DNA from: Mesoterricola sediminis
GTDB taxonomy: Bacteria; Acidobacteriota; Holophagae; Holophagales; Holophagaceae
DNA: 64,000 bases
NCBI RefSeq assembly: GCF_030295425.1
Contig: NZ_AP027081.1
Span: 1,984,001 to 2,048,000, forward strand
Direction of reading: 5' to 3'
The position numbers and the translations under genes were made by a program. Each line of letters begins with the position of its first letter. Position 1 is the first letter of the stretch. Below, in pieces: positions 10,467 through 19,039 of this stretch. Under the pieces are notes generated by a model. It made no database searches. It saw only the letters and a program-made list of their open reading frames with translations, and was not told the origin of the DNA.

Positions 10467-12782
10467 ATGGATCACAACGTCGTGGGCAAGAGCGTCCGAA
10501 GGCTGGACGCCGTCGCCAAGGTCACGGGCCGGGCCCAGTACACGGACGACTTCCACGAGCGCGACATGCTCGTGGGCAAGGTCCTGCGCAGTCCCCACGC
10601 CCACGCGCTGGTGAAGCGCATGGACACGAGCAGGGCCAAGGCCCTGCCGGGCGTGGTCGCCGTCATCACCCCCGACGACCTGCCGAAGATCAAGTTCGCC
10701 ACCGCCGGCCACCCCTGGTCCCTGGATCCCGGTCACCGGGACGTCGAGGACCGGCTGATCCTGGCGGACAAGGCCCGCTTCGTGGGCGACGCCGTCGCCG
10801 CCGTGGTGGCCGAGGACGCCCTCACCGCGGAGAAGGCCCTCAAGCTCATCGAGGTCGAGTGGGAGGTGCTTCCCCACGTGCTCACAGCCGAGGACGCGAT
10901 GAAGGAGGGGGCGCCCCTCATCCACGAATCCCGGCCGGGCAACGTCGTGAGTTCCTTCGGCGTCCAGTTCGGGGACATCGAGGCGGAACTGCGCGGGGCC
11001 GACCACGTCATCGAGGGCGACTACGAGACGAGCATCGTCCAGCACTGCCACATCGAGTCCATGAGCGCCTTCGCCTACGTGGACACCGACGGCCGCGTGG
11101 TGGTCAACTCCTCCACCCAGATCCCGCACATCGTGCGCCGGATCGTCGCCCAGTCCCTGGGCCTGCCCTGGGGGCGCGTCAAGGTGGTCAAGCCCTACAT
11201 CGGCGGCGGCTTCGGCAACAAGCAGGACGTCTGCGTGGAACCCCTCGCCGCGGCCATGAGCCTGGCCGCCCACGGCCGGCCCGTGCGCTACTGCCTCACC
11301 CGGGAGGAGGTCTTCATCGACACCCGCACCCGGCACGCCATGAAGCTCCACCTGAAGACGGCCGTGACCCGGGACGGCGAGCTCCGCGGCATCCACGTCC
11401 AGGTCCTGAGCAACACGGGGGCCTACGCCAGCCACGGCCATTCCATCGCGATGTCGGCGGGCGGCAAGTTCAGGCCCCTCTATGACTTCAAGGCGATCAA
11501 GTACGAGCCCCGGACCGTCTACACGAACCTGCCGGTGGCCGGCGCCATGCGGGGCTACGGCACGCCCCAGATCTTCTTCGCGCTGGAGAGCCACCTGGAC
11601 GACATCGCCCGCAAGCTGGGCATGGACCCGGTCGCCCTCCGCCTCAAGAACCTCATCCAGGTCGGGCACCAGGATCCGCTCACCCGGAACGTGGTGCGCT
11701 CCTTCGGCATCCCCGAGTGCATCCGGAAGGGGATGGAGGCCATCCGCTGGGAGGAGAAGCGCAAGGCCCTGGGGCGCCAGGACGGCCCCGTCCGCAAGGG
11801 CCTGGGCATGGCCCTCTTCGCCTACGCGTCGGGGACCCACCCCGTCGCCCTGGAGCTGGCGGGGGCCCGCATCGTCATGAACCAGGACGGCTCCGTCACC
11901 CTGCAGGTGGGCGCGACGGAGATCGGGCAGGGCAGCGACACGGTCTTCGCGCAGATCACCGCCGAGGTCCTGGGGCTCCCCGTGGACATGGTGCACGTAG
12001 TCACCACGCAGGACACCGACGTGGCCCCCTGGGACTCGGGCGCCTACGCCTCCCGCCAGACCTTCGTCACCGGCATCGCCGTCCGGAAGGCGGCCCTGGA
12101 GGTCCGGGCCAAGGTGCTCCAGGTGGCCGCGCGCCGCACGGGGCTGAACCCCGACGAGATGGACCTGAGGGACCGGAAGGTGGTGGAGACCTCGCTTGGC
12201 CGGGAGGTCTGCGCCCTCGAGGACGTGGCCATGGACGCCTTCTACGACCGGATCCTCGCCGCGCCCATCACCAGCGACACCAGCGCCAACGTCCGCATCA
12301 ACGCCATGAGCTACGGCGCCACCTTCGTGGAGGTGGACGTGGACACGGAGACGGGCAAGGTCGAGGTCGCCGAGATCTGGAACGTCCACGACAGCGGCAC
12401 CATCATCAACCCGCGTCTGGCCGAGGGCCAGGTCCACGGCGGGGTCAGCATGGCGCTGGGCTACGCGCTGCTCGAGCAGATGCTCTTCGACCCCCAGACC
12501 GGGAAACCCCTCAACAACAACCTGTTGGACTACAAGCTGCCCACCCTCCTGGACACCCCGAAGATCAACGCCGCCTTCGTCGAGACCTACGACGCGGCCG
12601 GCTCCTTCGGCGCCAAGAGCCTGGGCGAGTGCCCGGTGATCTCCCCCGCGCCCGCCGTGCGCAACGCCGTGCTGGACGCCACGGGGGTCGCCTTCCACCG
12701 GATTCCCCTTTATCCCCAGGCGGTCTTCGAGAAATTCCGGGAGGTTGGGCTGACCGCCCAGAGGAGCGTGGAGCATGTTTGA
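10467..12782 (+). CDS. xdhA: Xanthine dehydrogenase-type molybdenum-binding subunit
   Basis: 771 residues of the molybdenum hydroxylase large subunit. The start MDHNVVGKSVRRLDAVAKVTG closely follows the E. coli XdhA N-terminus and has GAGG 6 bases upstream. The N-terminal a/b hammerhead domain (about 15-125) precedes two Mo-cofactor domains; conserved pieces are GGGFGNKQD, the ATEIGQGSDT segment and, near the C-terminus, KSLGECPV, where the Glu is the expected active-site base. Together with xdhB and xdhC it forms an enzyme that hydroxylates a purine or other N-heterocycle. The order Mo-FAD-FeS matches E. coli xdhABC. The true substrate cannot be read from sequence alone. Confidence 0.9.
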   Translation: MDHNVVGKSVRRLDAVAKVTGRAQYTDDFHERDMLVGKVLRSPHAHALVKRMDTSRAKALPGVVAVITPDDLPKIKFATAGHPWSLDPGHRDVEDRLILADKARFVGDAVAAVVAEDALTAEKALKLIEVEWEVLPHVLTAEDAMKEGAPLIHESRPGNVVSSFGVQFGDIEAELRGADHVIEGDYETSIVQHCHIESMSAFAYVDTDGRVVVNSSTQIPHIVRRIVAQSLGLPWGRVKVVKPYIGGGFGNKQDVCVEPLAAAMSLAAHGRPVRYCLTREEVFIDTRTRHAMKLHLKTAVTRDGELRGIHVQVLSNTGAYASHGHSIAMSAGGKFRPLYDFKAIKYEPRTVYTNLPVAGAMRGYGTPQIFFALESHLDDIARKLGMDPVALRLKNLIQVGHQDPLTRNVVRSFGIPECIRKGMEAIRWEEKRKALGRQDGPVRKGLGMALFAYASGTHPVALELAGARIVMNQDGSVTLQVGATEIGQGSDTVFAQITAEVLGLPVDMVHVVTTQDTDVAPWDSGAYASRQTFVTGIAVRKAALEVRAKVLQVAARRTGLNPDEMDLRDRKVVETSLGREVCALEDVAMDAFYDRILAAPITSDTSANVRINAMSYGATFVEVDVDTETGKVEVAEIWNVHDSGTIINPRLAEGQVHGGVSMALGYALLEQMLFDPQTGKPLNNNLLDYKLPTLLDTPKINAAFVETYDAAGSFGAKSLGECPVISPAPAVRNAVLDATGVAFHRIPLYPQAVFEKFREVGLTAQRSVEHV

Positions 12783-13656
12783 CATCTGCGAACTGCATGA
12801 GCCGGCCACCCTCCGGGAGGCCAAGGAACGGCTCCAGGCCGCGCCGGACCTCCGGGTCGTGGCGGGGGGCACCGACGTCCTGATCCGCCTCCAGCACGGC
12901 CACCTCGCCGGGGCGGGCCTGCTGAGCCTGCGCCGCGTGCCGGGGCTGGACGCCATCCGGATGCTGGACGACGGCACCCTGGAGGTGGGCGCCATGGCCC
13001 CCTTCACCCGGATCTTCGAGGATCCCCTCGTGCGGGCCCACGCGCCGGTCCTGGCCGAGGCCTCGGTGTCCATGGGCGGGCCCCAGATCCGCAACGTGGC
13101 GACGATCGGCGGCAACATCTGCAACGGCGCCGTCAGCGCGGACAGCGCCAGCACCCTCTTCGCCCTGGACGCCCTCCTGCGCCTGGAGACGCTGGAGGAC
13201 GCGCGCGTCATTCCCATCGCCGACTTCTACGCGGGTCCCGGCAAGGTCAACCTTCGCCCGGGCGAGCTGCTGACGGCGGTGCTGATCCCGCGCGAAGGCT
13301 ACGCCGGCATGGGCGGGCACTACATCAAGTACGCCATGCGGAAGGCCATGGACATCGCCACCCTCGGCGTCGCGGCCCTGGCCAAGGTCCGGGAGGGCCG
13401 CTTCGTGGAGCTCCGCATCGGGCTCGGCGTCGCGGCGCCCGTGCCGATCCGCTGCGCCGAGGCGGAAGCCTGGGCCCCGGGGAAGCAGGTCACCCTGGAC
13501 ACCCTGGCGGAGATCGCCGCCCTGGCGGTGAAGCCCTCCCGGGCCCGCACGTCCTGGAGGGCCTCCAAGGACTACCGGGAGCACCTGATCGAGGTCCTCG
13601 TCCAGAGGGCCGTGGCCGAGGCCGTGAAACGCGCGGGGGACTGCTGTGCTGACTAG
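12775..13656 (+). CDS. xdhB: Xanthine dehydrogenase-type FAD-binding subunit
   Basis: 293 residues of the CO-dehydrogenase flavoprotein/XDH medium subunit family. FAD contacts are visible as VVAGGTDVLIRLQHG (about 29-43) and RNVATIGGNICNGAVSADSA (about 105-124). A C-terminal CODH_C domain follows. It overlaps the xdhA stop by 8 bp, so translation is coupled. It carries electrons from the 2Fe-2S centres of XdhC to NAD+ or another acceptor. Confidence 0.92.
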   Translation: MFDICELHEPATLREAKERLQAAPDLRVVAGGTDVLIRLQHGHLAGAGLLSLRRVPGLDAIRMLDDGTLEVGAMAPFTRIFEDPLVRAHAPVLAEASVSMGGPQIRNVATIGGNICNGAVSADSASTLFALDALLRLETLEDARVIPIADFYAGPGKVNLRPGELLTAVLIPREGYAGMGGHYIKYAMRKAMDIATLGVAALAKVREGRFVELRIGLGVAAPVPIRCAEAEAWAPGKQVTLDTLAEIAALAVKPSRARTSWRASKDYREHLIEVLVQRAVAEAVKRAGDCCAD

Positions 13657-14155
13657 GAACAACGCCGGAACGGCAACCCTGAGGAAGATCTCGTTCACCG
13701 TCAACGGGAGGCCCGTCGCCATCGAGATCGACGTGCGGGAATCGCTCCTGGACGTCCTCCGCGACCGGCTCGAGTACACGGGCGTCAAGCAGGGCTGCTC
13801 CGTGGGCGAGTGCGGGGCCTGCACGGTCCTCATCGACGGGACGCCCGTCAACAGCTGCATCTACCTGGCGGCCTGGGCCGACGGGAAGGAGGTCCGGACC
13901 ATCGAGGGCATCGCCCAGGACGGCCAGCTGTCGCCGGTCCAGGAGGCCTTCGTGGACGAGGGCGCCATCCAGTGCGGCTTCTGCACCCCCGGGGTCGTCC
14001 TGTCCGCCACGGCCATGGTCGAGAGCGGGAAGCGCTTCACCCACGCCGAGGTCCGGCGGGAACTGAGCGGGCACCTGTGCCGCTGCACGGGCTACCAGAA
14101 GATCGTGGACGCCGCGGAGCGCGCCCTGCGGGAAGCCAAGCAGCTGGACGAATAG
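13646..14155 (+). CDS. xdhC: Xanthine dehydrogenase-type 2Fe-2S subunit
   Basis: 169 residues with the two [2Fe-2S] domains of the small subunit: a plant-type ferredoxin fold with GCSVGECGACTVLIDG and a later Cys, then a helical domain with QCGFCTPG and CRCTGYQ. The GTG start lies inside the last codons of xdhB (11-bp overlap), indicating coupled translation. It passes electrons from the molybdenum centre to the flavin. No accessory factor for Mo-cofactor sulfuration is encoded next to the operon. Confidence 0.93.
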   Translation: MLTRNNAGTATLRKISFTVNGRPVAIEIDVRESLLDVLRDRLEYTGVKQGCSVGECGACTVLIDGTPVNSCIYLAAWADGKEVRTIEGIAQDGQLSPVQEAFVDEGAIQCGFCTPGVVLSATAMVESGKRFTHAEVRRELSGHLCRCTGYQKIVDAAERALREAKQLDE

Positions 14156-14161
14156 GCGGTC

Positions 14162-14860
14162 ATGGCCCGATCCCAGCTTTCCACCGGGGGCCGGATTTGG
14201 GATCCTGGAAGCACGATGGCATTCAGGACCACCAAGGCTTTCGACTGCTTCATGGCCGGACTCGACCCCGCGGCCCGGGAACGGGCCGCGGGGGAGCTCG
14301 AGGCCCAGGTACGGGCCCTGGGGGCGCTCCCGCCCGGGCCGGATCGGGCCCGGGAACTGCACCGGCGGGTGGACGCGGCCCAGGCGCGCTTCGCCGCCCT
14401 GAGGCCGGACGTGGCCTCCCGGGTCCGCTGCGGCAAAGGCTGCGCCCACTGCTGCCGCGTGTGGGTGGGCGTCACCCGGGAGGAGGCGGCGCTCCTGGCC
14501 CGACGGGTGGAGGCCGGGACCGCCGTGCCGGATCCGCGCCGGCTGCGGGCCCAGCAGGCCTGGACGTCCCCCTCGGACTTCATGGGGAAGGACCCGGCCG
14601 ACGCGGCCTGCGTCTTCCTGGACGGGGCGGGGGCCTGCGCGGTCCACGCGGACCGGCCCGCCATCTGCCGCGCGGTGCTCGTGGCCAGTGATCCGGAGCT
14701 CTGCCGCCTCGGCGACGCCGCGAGCCGGGTCACGGCGGTGCTCAACCCCTACGTCGAGGTCCTCGTCTCGGCGGCCCTCACCCTCGACGGGGAGGACGCC
14801 CCGGCCCCGGGGCGGCACCTCGCCCACGAACTCGCTCGCCTGTTAGGAGACACGCCATGA
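14162..14860 (+). CDS. YkgJ-type cysteine-cluster protein
   Basis: 232 residues, or 214 if the second ATG (14216) is used; neither has a convincing ribosome site. The core holds RCGKGCAHCCRVWVGV (about 90-105) and a later CVFLDGAGACAVHADRPAICR segment. These Cys positions define the YkgJ/UPF0153 family, thought to bind Zn or an Fe-S cluster. It starts 6 bp after xdhC and overlaps the ClC gene by 4 bp (ATGA), so it belongs to the same transcription unit. A role in maturation of the hydroxylase is possible but unproven. Confidence 0.75.
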   Translation: MARSQLSTGGRIWDPGSTMAFRTTKAFDCFMAGLDPAARERAAGELEAQVRALGALPPGPDRARELHRRVDAAQARFAALRPDVASRVRCGKGCAHCCRVWVGVTREEAALLARRVEAGTAVPDPRRLRAQQAWTSPSDFMGKDPADAACVFLDGAGACAVHADRPAICRAVLVASDPELCRLGDAASRVTAVLNPYVEVLVSAALTLDGEDAPAPGRHLAHELARLLGDTP

Positions 14861-16131
14861 TTCCGCTGCCCTGGGACCTCCTGCCGGGCCGGAACCAGCG
14901 GCTCCGCCTCCTCGCGCACACCCGCCAGATCCTGGCGGTGATGCTGCCCCTGGGCGCCCTGGTGGGCTTCCTCGTCGGCCTCGCCCTGAAGGGGCTGGAC
15001 GCCCTGGAGCCGCGCATCGCGAACACCGCGGGCCATGCGTGGCCGGCCCTGGCCCTGCCGGCGGTGGGCCTCCTCCTCAACGCCTTCTGGCTGCGGGGCA
15101 CGGGCATCGGCGAGGTGAGCCTCTTCAACGACCTGGATCTCGCTCGGCGGGACCCCTACCAGGTCTTCCCCTTCCACCGCTCCATCGGCAAGGTGGTGGG
15201 CTGCGTGCTCACGATCGGCTTCGGCGGCAGCGCGGGGGTGGAAGGCCCCGGAAAGTGGTTCGGCGCGGCCGTGGGCCTCCAGTGCCACCGGGTGCTCCGC
15301 TTCCTGTCCTCCAGGGCGGGCGTCGTGCGCCGCCTGGCGAGGCCTCCCATCGTCATGGTGCGGGGCGGGGCCGCGGCCGCCCTCGCGGCGGTGTTCCGCG
15401 CCCCCCTTTCGGGGGCCCTCATGGCGGCGGAGCACGACGGGCGCCTCGCCGCGGGCTCCACCCTGCCGTGCCTGGTCTCGGCGGCCACCGGCTACTTCTT
15501 CTTCACCCGCGTCATGGGCACGCGGCCCCTCCTGCCGATCCCCGGCGCCTATCCCTTCGCCCTGCGGGGGCGGGAGATCCTCTGGGCCCTGGTCCTGGGC
15601 CTGATGTGCGGGTTCGCCGCCACGCTGTACCTGTGGCTGCGGGAGCAGCTGGGCCGGATCCTGGCGCGGCATCCGCTGCCCCTGCGGGCCCTGGTCGCCG
15701 GCATCGGCCTGACCCTCCTGGCCCTGCCCAGCCACCTCCTGTGGCACGGCTTCCCGGTCACCCAGGGCGGCGGCCTGGACATGGTGCGCCATCTGGTGCA
15801 GGGGGAGACGCTCCCGGCCGAGGCGGTGGCCTTCCTGGCCCTCAAGCTCGCCGCCACCGCCCTGACCTTCGCGGGCGGCGGCATCGGCGGCCTCTGGCTG
15901 CCGTCCCTGGCCATGGGGGCCGCCGTCGGCGCCGCCTTCGACGCCTGGGTGGGCCTGGGCCAGACCGGCTACTTCACCCTACTGGGCGCCGCCTCCGTGG
16001 CCGGGGCGACCCACGGCACCCTCCTGGTGCCCGTGGTCTTCCTGGCCGAGACGACGGGCCAGACCATGCTCGTGGTGCCCGCGCTGCTGGGGACGACGGT
16101 CTCGTACCTGGTGGCCCGGGAAGGCTCCTAG
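14857..16131 (+). CDS. ClC-family chloride channel or antiporter
   Basis: 424 residues with about ten hydrophobic segments and ClC signatures: GFGGSAGVEGPGKW (about 124-137) in place of the GREGP ion-binding loop, FRAPLSGALMAAE (about 178-190), and GGGIGGLWLPSLAMG (about 341-355). It is short and has no CBS domains. The selectivity motif is diverged from E. coli ClcA (GSGIP is not seen), so it may carry another anion such as fluoride or nitrate, or be a divergent channel. Its ATG overlaps the stop of the Cys-cluster gene. Confidence 0.85.
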   Translation: MIPLPWDLLPGRNQRLRLLAHTRQILAVMLPLGALVGFLVGLALKGLDALEPRIANTAGHAWPALALPAVGLLLNAFWLRGTGIGEVSLFNDLDLARRDPYQVFPFHRSIGKVVGCVLTIGFGGSAGVEGPGKWFGAAVGLQCHRVLRFLSSRAGVVRRLARPPIVMVRGGAAAALAAVFRAPLSGALMAAEHDGRLAAGSTLPCLVSAATGYFFFTRVMGTRPLLPIPGAYPFALRGREILWALVLGLMCGFAATLYLWLREQLGRILARHPLPLRALVAGIGLTLLALPSHLLWHGFPVTQGGGLDMVRHLVQGETLPAEAVAFLALKLAATALTFAGGGIGGLWLPSLAMGAAVGAAFDAWVGLGQTGYFTLLGAASVAGATHGTLLVPVVFLAETTGQTMLVVPALLGTTVSYLVAREGS

Positions 16132-16138
16132 TTCAGGC

Positions 16139-16310
16139 CGATCGAATCACCTCGAATCACCTCGAATCACCGGGACGGCCTTGTTCCGATCCTTCGTGCT
16201 GGCGAGGGTGAGTAGAAAACCTCGGCGCACTCGGCGTACGGGCTCTTTACTTGCCCTTGCCGTTGCGAAGGTTTGGGACACGATCGTTCCTGTGATTCGA
16301 TCTACCTGCA
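16139..16310. repeat. Two opposed copies of a dispersed intergenic repeat
   Basis: Two related units lie head to head. 16139-16218 is in minus orientation and shares the core TTCCGATCCTTCGTGCTGG; 16219-16310 is in plus orientation with CTCGGCGCACTCGGCGTACG and ending GTGATTCGATCTACC. Both match units at 58791-58814, 60108-60330, 60521-60779 and 60812-60961. The outer end of the first unit is expanded to three tandem copies of TCGAATCACC (16142-16171). Before the insertions this pair would have separated the convergent ClC and phosphofructokinase genes. No ORF is convincing here. Confidence 0.8.
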
Positions 16311-16314
16311 CTAG

Positions 16315-17803
16315 CACTACTGTGTCAATAATCAAGCGCATTGGCCCCTCCCGCACGCCGGGCAACAGGATAGAGAGCGAATCAGAATTCGCTCAAGGCG
16401 CCTGCGCAGCGTCGTGATTGAGTAGGGCGAATGGCGTTCAGGCCGGAACGGGCCCATGTCCTCTAGGAAGGGGTCTGGCTCCTGGGGGTGCATGGACGAA
16501 CTCAAAGATGGATTGGATCGTAGGGGGGGAAAGGCGGCTACGTTCCGCCACGATGAAGGCATAAGTGGCGGCGCATAGGCTCAGGTGGTGGTGAAGGCCC
16601 CTCCATCCGCGACCTTCGTAATGATCTAGGCCAAGCTCGTCCTTCATTTCTTGGTAGTCCCGTTCGATTCTCCAGCGGAGCTTTGTTGTTCTGACGAGTT
16701 GGGCAATCGGTGTATTGCTGGGAAGGGTGGAGAGCCAGTATTTCGTCGGCTCAGCCTCTTTCTCGGGCCATTCGATGAGAAGCCACTCCTCTGGGCGCAA
16801 TTCTGCTTTCTCGTATCCCCTCCTCGCAGAATGAACGCGCAGCGCCACGAATCGAGATTCCATGAGACCGCGAGTGCCCTCTCCCCAGACCACCCGCTGC
16901 CAATCCTTTTTCGGCGTGCTTTCCGCCAAGGCTTTAACGGAGACGGGCTGGTGCTCATCATCGCGGCGCAGATTCTGTCCTGGACGCCCCTTTCCGCCAC
17001 GCCCTCTCGCCGGCAGAGGGGCATTTCCATTAGCCCATACCAAAGCTGTTTTCGCGATGCCTACGGCATAGACCAAATTGCGCTCGGATAACGCTTCACG
17101 AAATGCGCCGCAGTCTCCATATCCAGCATCCGCCAACACGGGGAGGTCGGGGACCTGATCCTGTCTTTGGGCATCGATCAGCGCCAACGCTATCTGCCAC
17201 TTGGGCATGAACACGACTTCCTTTGGAACCCCAGCCCCATCACGCCGGTCCCGGTCATTCGCCCAGGCTTCTGGAAGGTACAGGCGGAAACCCACCGGCA
17301 CGCTGGCCCAGCGAGAGGCCATGGACAAGCTGACCACGTTCTGGCAATTGGCCGTCTTTCCGAATGGACCGCAATACTGGTGGCCAACTCCGACTGAATG
17401 CGTTCCTTTTTTCGGGAATGCAGTGTCGTCAACGATCCACGCCTCGATAGGCCCTTGGATTTCCATGGCCTCGCGGGCATAGGACCTGACAACACGAAGA
17501 ACTGCTTCATCGCTCCAGGACGCTTGGGCCACCAAGTGATGCAGGGACTGGTGCCGAGCCTGAACGTGGGCCGGATCCAACCTGGCAGCCATTGGCTCGA
17601 TGCTCTTTCTGTCTCCCGGAAGAATCAAGCCCTGACAATACAACGTCAAAGGAGCCCGCCGATCGGCATGGCCAACAGCCTTAACTAACTGATCAGCGTA
17701 TGCATCAAACCGCGCCCGACTTTCGATGGATTCGCTCATAGATAGCCCCACCTTAGAACATAGGCAGGACGTTCTGCTCGTCAAGCTTTATGACACAGTA
17801 GTG
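16315..17803 (-). mobile_element. Complete IS701-family insertion sequence
   Basis: 1489 bp bounded by inverted ends CACTACTGTGTCA (left at 16315, right complement ending at 17803) and flanked on both sides by CTAG (16311-16314, 17804-17807), the 4-bp target duplication expected of this family. It holds one intact transposase gene on the minus strand. Base composition is visibly lower in GC than the host genes. Perfect ends, target duplication and an intact ORF suggest a recent, possibly active insertion. Its right CTAG is also the left target copy of the IS5-family element that follows. Confidence 0.92.
16438..17739 (-). CDS. IS701-family transposase
   Basis: DDE transposase of 433 residues from the start MSESIESRARFDAYADQL, which has AAGGTGGGG upstream; 15 extra codons lie upstream in frame but extend towards the terminal repeat. 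The family motif WIVDDTAFPKKGTHSVGV carries the first catalytic Asp, VLADAGYGD the second region and RWRIERDYQEMKDELGLDHYEG-type sequence the Glu region. It is uninterrupted. It is unrelated to the surrounding host genes. Confidence 0.93.
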   Translation of the reverse strand: MSESIESRARFDAYADQLVKAVGHADRRAPLTLYCQGLILPGDRKSIEPMAARLDPAHVQARHQSLHHLVAQASWSDEAVLRVVRSYAREAMEIQGPIEAWIVDDTAFPKKGTHSVGVGHQYCGPFGKTANCQNVVSLSMASRWASVPVGFRLYLPEAWANDRDRRDGAGVPKEVVFMPKWQIALALIDAQRQDQVPDLPVLADAGYGDCGAFREALSERNLVYAVGIAKTALVWANGNAPLPARGRGGKGRPGQNLRRDDEHQPVSVKALAESTPKKDWQRVVWGEGTRGLMESRFVALRVHSARRGYEKAELRPEEWLLIEWPEKEAEPTKYWLSTLPSNTPIAQLVRTTKLRWRIERDYQEMKDELGLDHYEGRGWRGLHHHLSLCAATYAFIVAERSRLSPPTIQSIFEFVHAPPGARPLPRGHGPVPA

Positions 17804-17895
17804 CTAGGCTGTGTTCGGAATCTATAGATTAGATAAATAGTTGACTTGTACTCATACGTAAAGGCTCGTACACCACGAATTTTCCTGGGGTAACG

Positions 17896-18282
17896 ATGCC
17901 GAGACGTTTCCTGACCGATGCCATGTGGGCAAAGCTTGAACCGCTCCTTCCGCCAGAGCGTGGAGGGATGGGGCGATCCCGTCACCCCAACCGTCCCATG
18001 GTGGAGGCGATCCTGTGGAGGCACAGGACTGGGGCGCCGTGGAGGGACCTGCCGGAGGAATTTGGACCTTGGAGAAGCGTGTACACGCGATTTGAGGCCT
18101 GGACCAAGCGCGGCGTGTGGCAAAGGATCCTGGAGTTCCTGCGCAAGGAAGCCGACCTGGAGTGGGTCATGCTGGATGGCACCATCATTCGCGCTCATCA
18201 ACCTTCAGCAGGCAAAAGGGGGGGCTCTGGAACCAGGCGCTCGGACGATCTCGGGGTGGATGCTCGACCAGGATCCATTTGA
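17896..18282 (+). CDS. IS5-family transposase, orfA
   Basis: The zero frame starts MPRRFLTDAMWAKLEPLLPP, the typical N-terminus of IS5/IS427 transposases, and runs through the first catalytic Asp region (VMLDGTIIRAHQ). It then reaches a homopolymer A4G7 at 18214-18224 and soon runs into an unrelated tail. Continuation in the -1 frame restores the family sequence (orfB). This arrangement is characteristic of IS427-group elements, which make the full transposase by -1 frameshifting. Confidence 0.88.
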   Translation: MPRRFLTDAMWAKLEPLLPPERGGMGRSRHPNRPMVEAILWRHRTGAPWRDLPEEFGPWRSVYTRFEAWTKRGVWQRILEFLRKEADLEWVMLDGTIIRAHQPSAGKRGGSGTRRSDDLGVDARPGSI

Positions 18283-18650
18283 TCTGCGATGCCCACGGTA
18301 ATCCTTTGGATTTCCTGGTCACTCCGGGGCAAGCCCATGAAAGCCGGTCTGCTGAAGGATTGCTGTGCGGTTGGCAGGCAGAGTACGGGTTCGGAGATCG
18401 GGCCTACGATGGGAACCCGGTAAGGAAGGCGATCGAGGCCATGGGTGCGACAGCCGTCATCCCACCTCATCCCCGGCGCAAGAATCCGGCGGCCTGGGAC
18501 TCACACCTATACAAGGCCCGCCATGCCATCGAGCATGGGTTCGCCAAGCTCAAACAGTTCAGGGCGCTGGCCACCAGGTTCGACAAAACGGCGCGAAGTT
18601 TCTCAGCCCAGGTGGCTTTGGCCTGCATCGTGATCTGGCTGAGGCTATGA
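18117..18650 (+). CDS. IS5-family transposase, orfB (by -1 frameshift)
   Basis: The open frame extends from 18117, but only the part after the A4G7 run (from about 18216) is real transposase: GLWNQALGRSRGGCSTRIHL, then GDRAYDGNPVRKAIE with the second Asp and the C-terminal segment with ARHAIEHGFAKLKQF, where the Glu lies. It is in the -1 frame relative to orfA. A fused orfAB protein would be about 250 residues. The frame is intact to its stop. Confidence 0.88.
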   Translation: MAKDPGVPAQGSRPGVGHAGWHHHSRSSTFSRQKGGLWNQALGRSRGGCSTRIHLICDAHGNPLDFLVTPGQAHESRSAEGLLCGWQAEYGFGDRAYDGNPVRKAIEAMGATAVIPPHPRRKNPAAWDSHLYKARHAIEHGFAKLKQFRALATRFDKTARSFSAQVALACIVIWLRL

Positions 18651-18688
18651 GCGGAGGGTGACAAGCGTTCCGGATCCTCATTGATCCT

Positions 18689-18988
18689 ATGAAACGCGGA
18701 GGCGCGGAGGATCTCGCAGAGGGTCGCGGAGGAAAGCGCTCCTGGAACCTGCCCCTGGATATCGAGTGGAGGGGGCTTGTGGTTGAGCGGGCCTACCGGC
18801 TGGATTTGCTGGTTGACGACCTCGTGGTCGTGGAGGCTAAGGCGGTCGAGAAACTGATGGATGCCCACTTCGCGCAACTGAACACCCAGCTGCGTTTCAG
18901 CGGAATGGAGGTCGGCCTGCTCCTCAATTTCCATCAGTGGCCTTTCAAAGACGGTGGAATCAAGCGGGTGATACATCCAAGGGCTTGA
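18689..18988 (+). pseudogene. GxxExxY-family protein fragment carried inside the IS5-family element
   Basis: From about residue 22 this 99-residue ORF matches the C-terminal two thirds of GxxExxY proteins (ERAYRLDLLVDDLVVVEAKA, QLRFSGMEVGLLLNFH, GGIKRVI). The N-terminal part that contains the naming G-x-x-E-x-x-Y motif is absent and replaced by residues encoded by a GC-rich repeat (MKRGGAEDLAEGRGG). The same roughly 45-bp repeat recurs inverted just after the ORF, at about 18984-19039. The ORF is therefore a fragment framed by inverted repeats and hitch-hiking in the transposon. Its function is unknown; the family has a PD-(D/E)XK-like look. Confidence 0.65.
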
Positions 18989-19039
18989 TCCTTTCTCCGC
19001 GAGCCTCAGCGAGATCCTCCGCGCCTCCGCGTTCCAATA
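18690..19039. repeat. Inverted GC-rich repeat pair around the GxxExxY fragment
   Basis: The left copy (about 18692-18740) reads ACGCGGAGGCGCGGAGGATC and continues with a CTCGC-GAGG-type run. The right copy (about 18984-19035) is its near-perfect reverse complement, containing GATCCTCCGCGCCTCCGCGT. The unit has an internal period of about 10-12 bases built on CGCGGAGG. The pair is conserved in the second IS copy (58931-58985 and 59175-59225). It may fold into a long hairpin or mark a separate mobile module captured by the IS. Confidence 0.7.

Noticed and set aside
16142-16171. Three tandem TCGAATCACC units considered as a short CRISPR or iteron array
   Set aside because: There are no spacers, the units are only 10 bp and they extend the end of a dispersed repeat seen elsewhere; no cas or replication gene is near.
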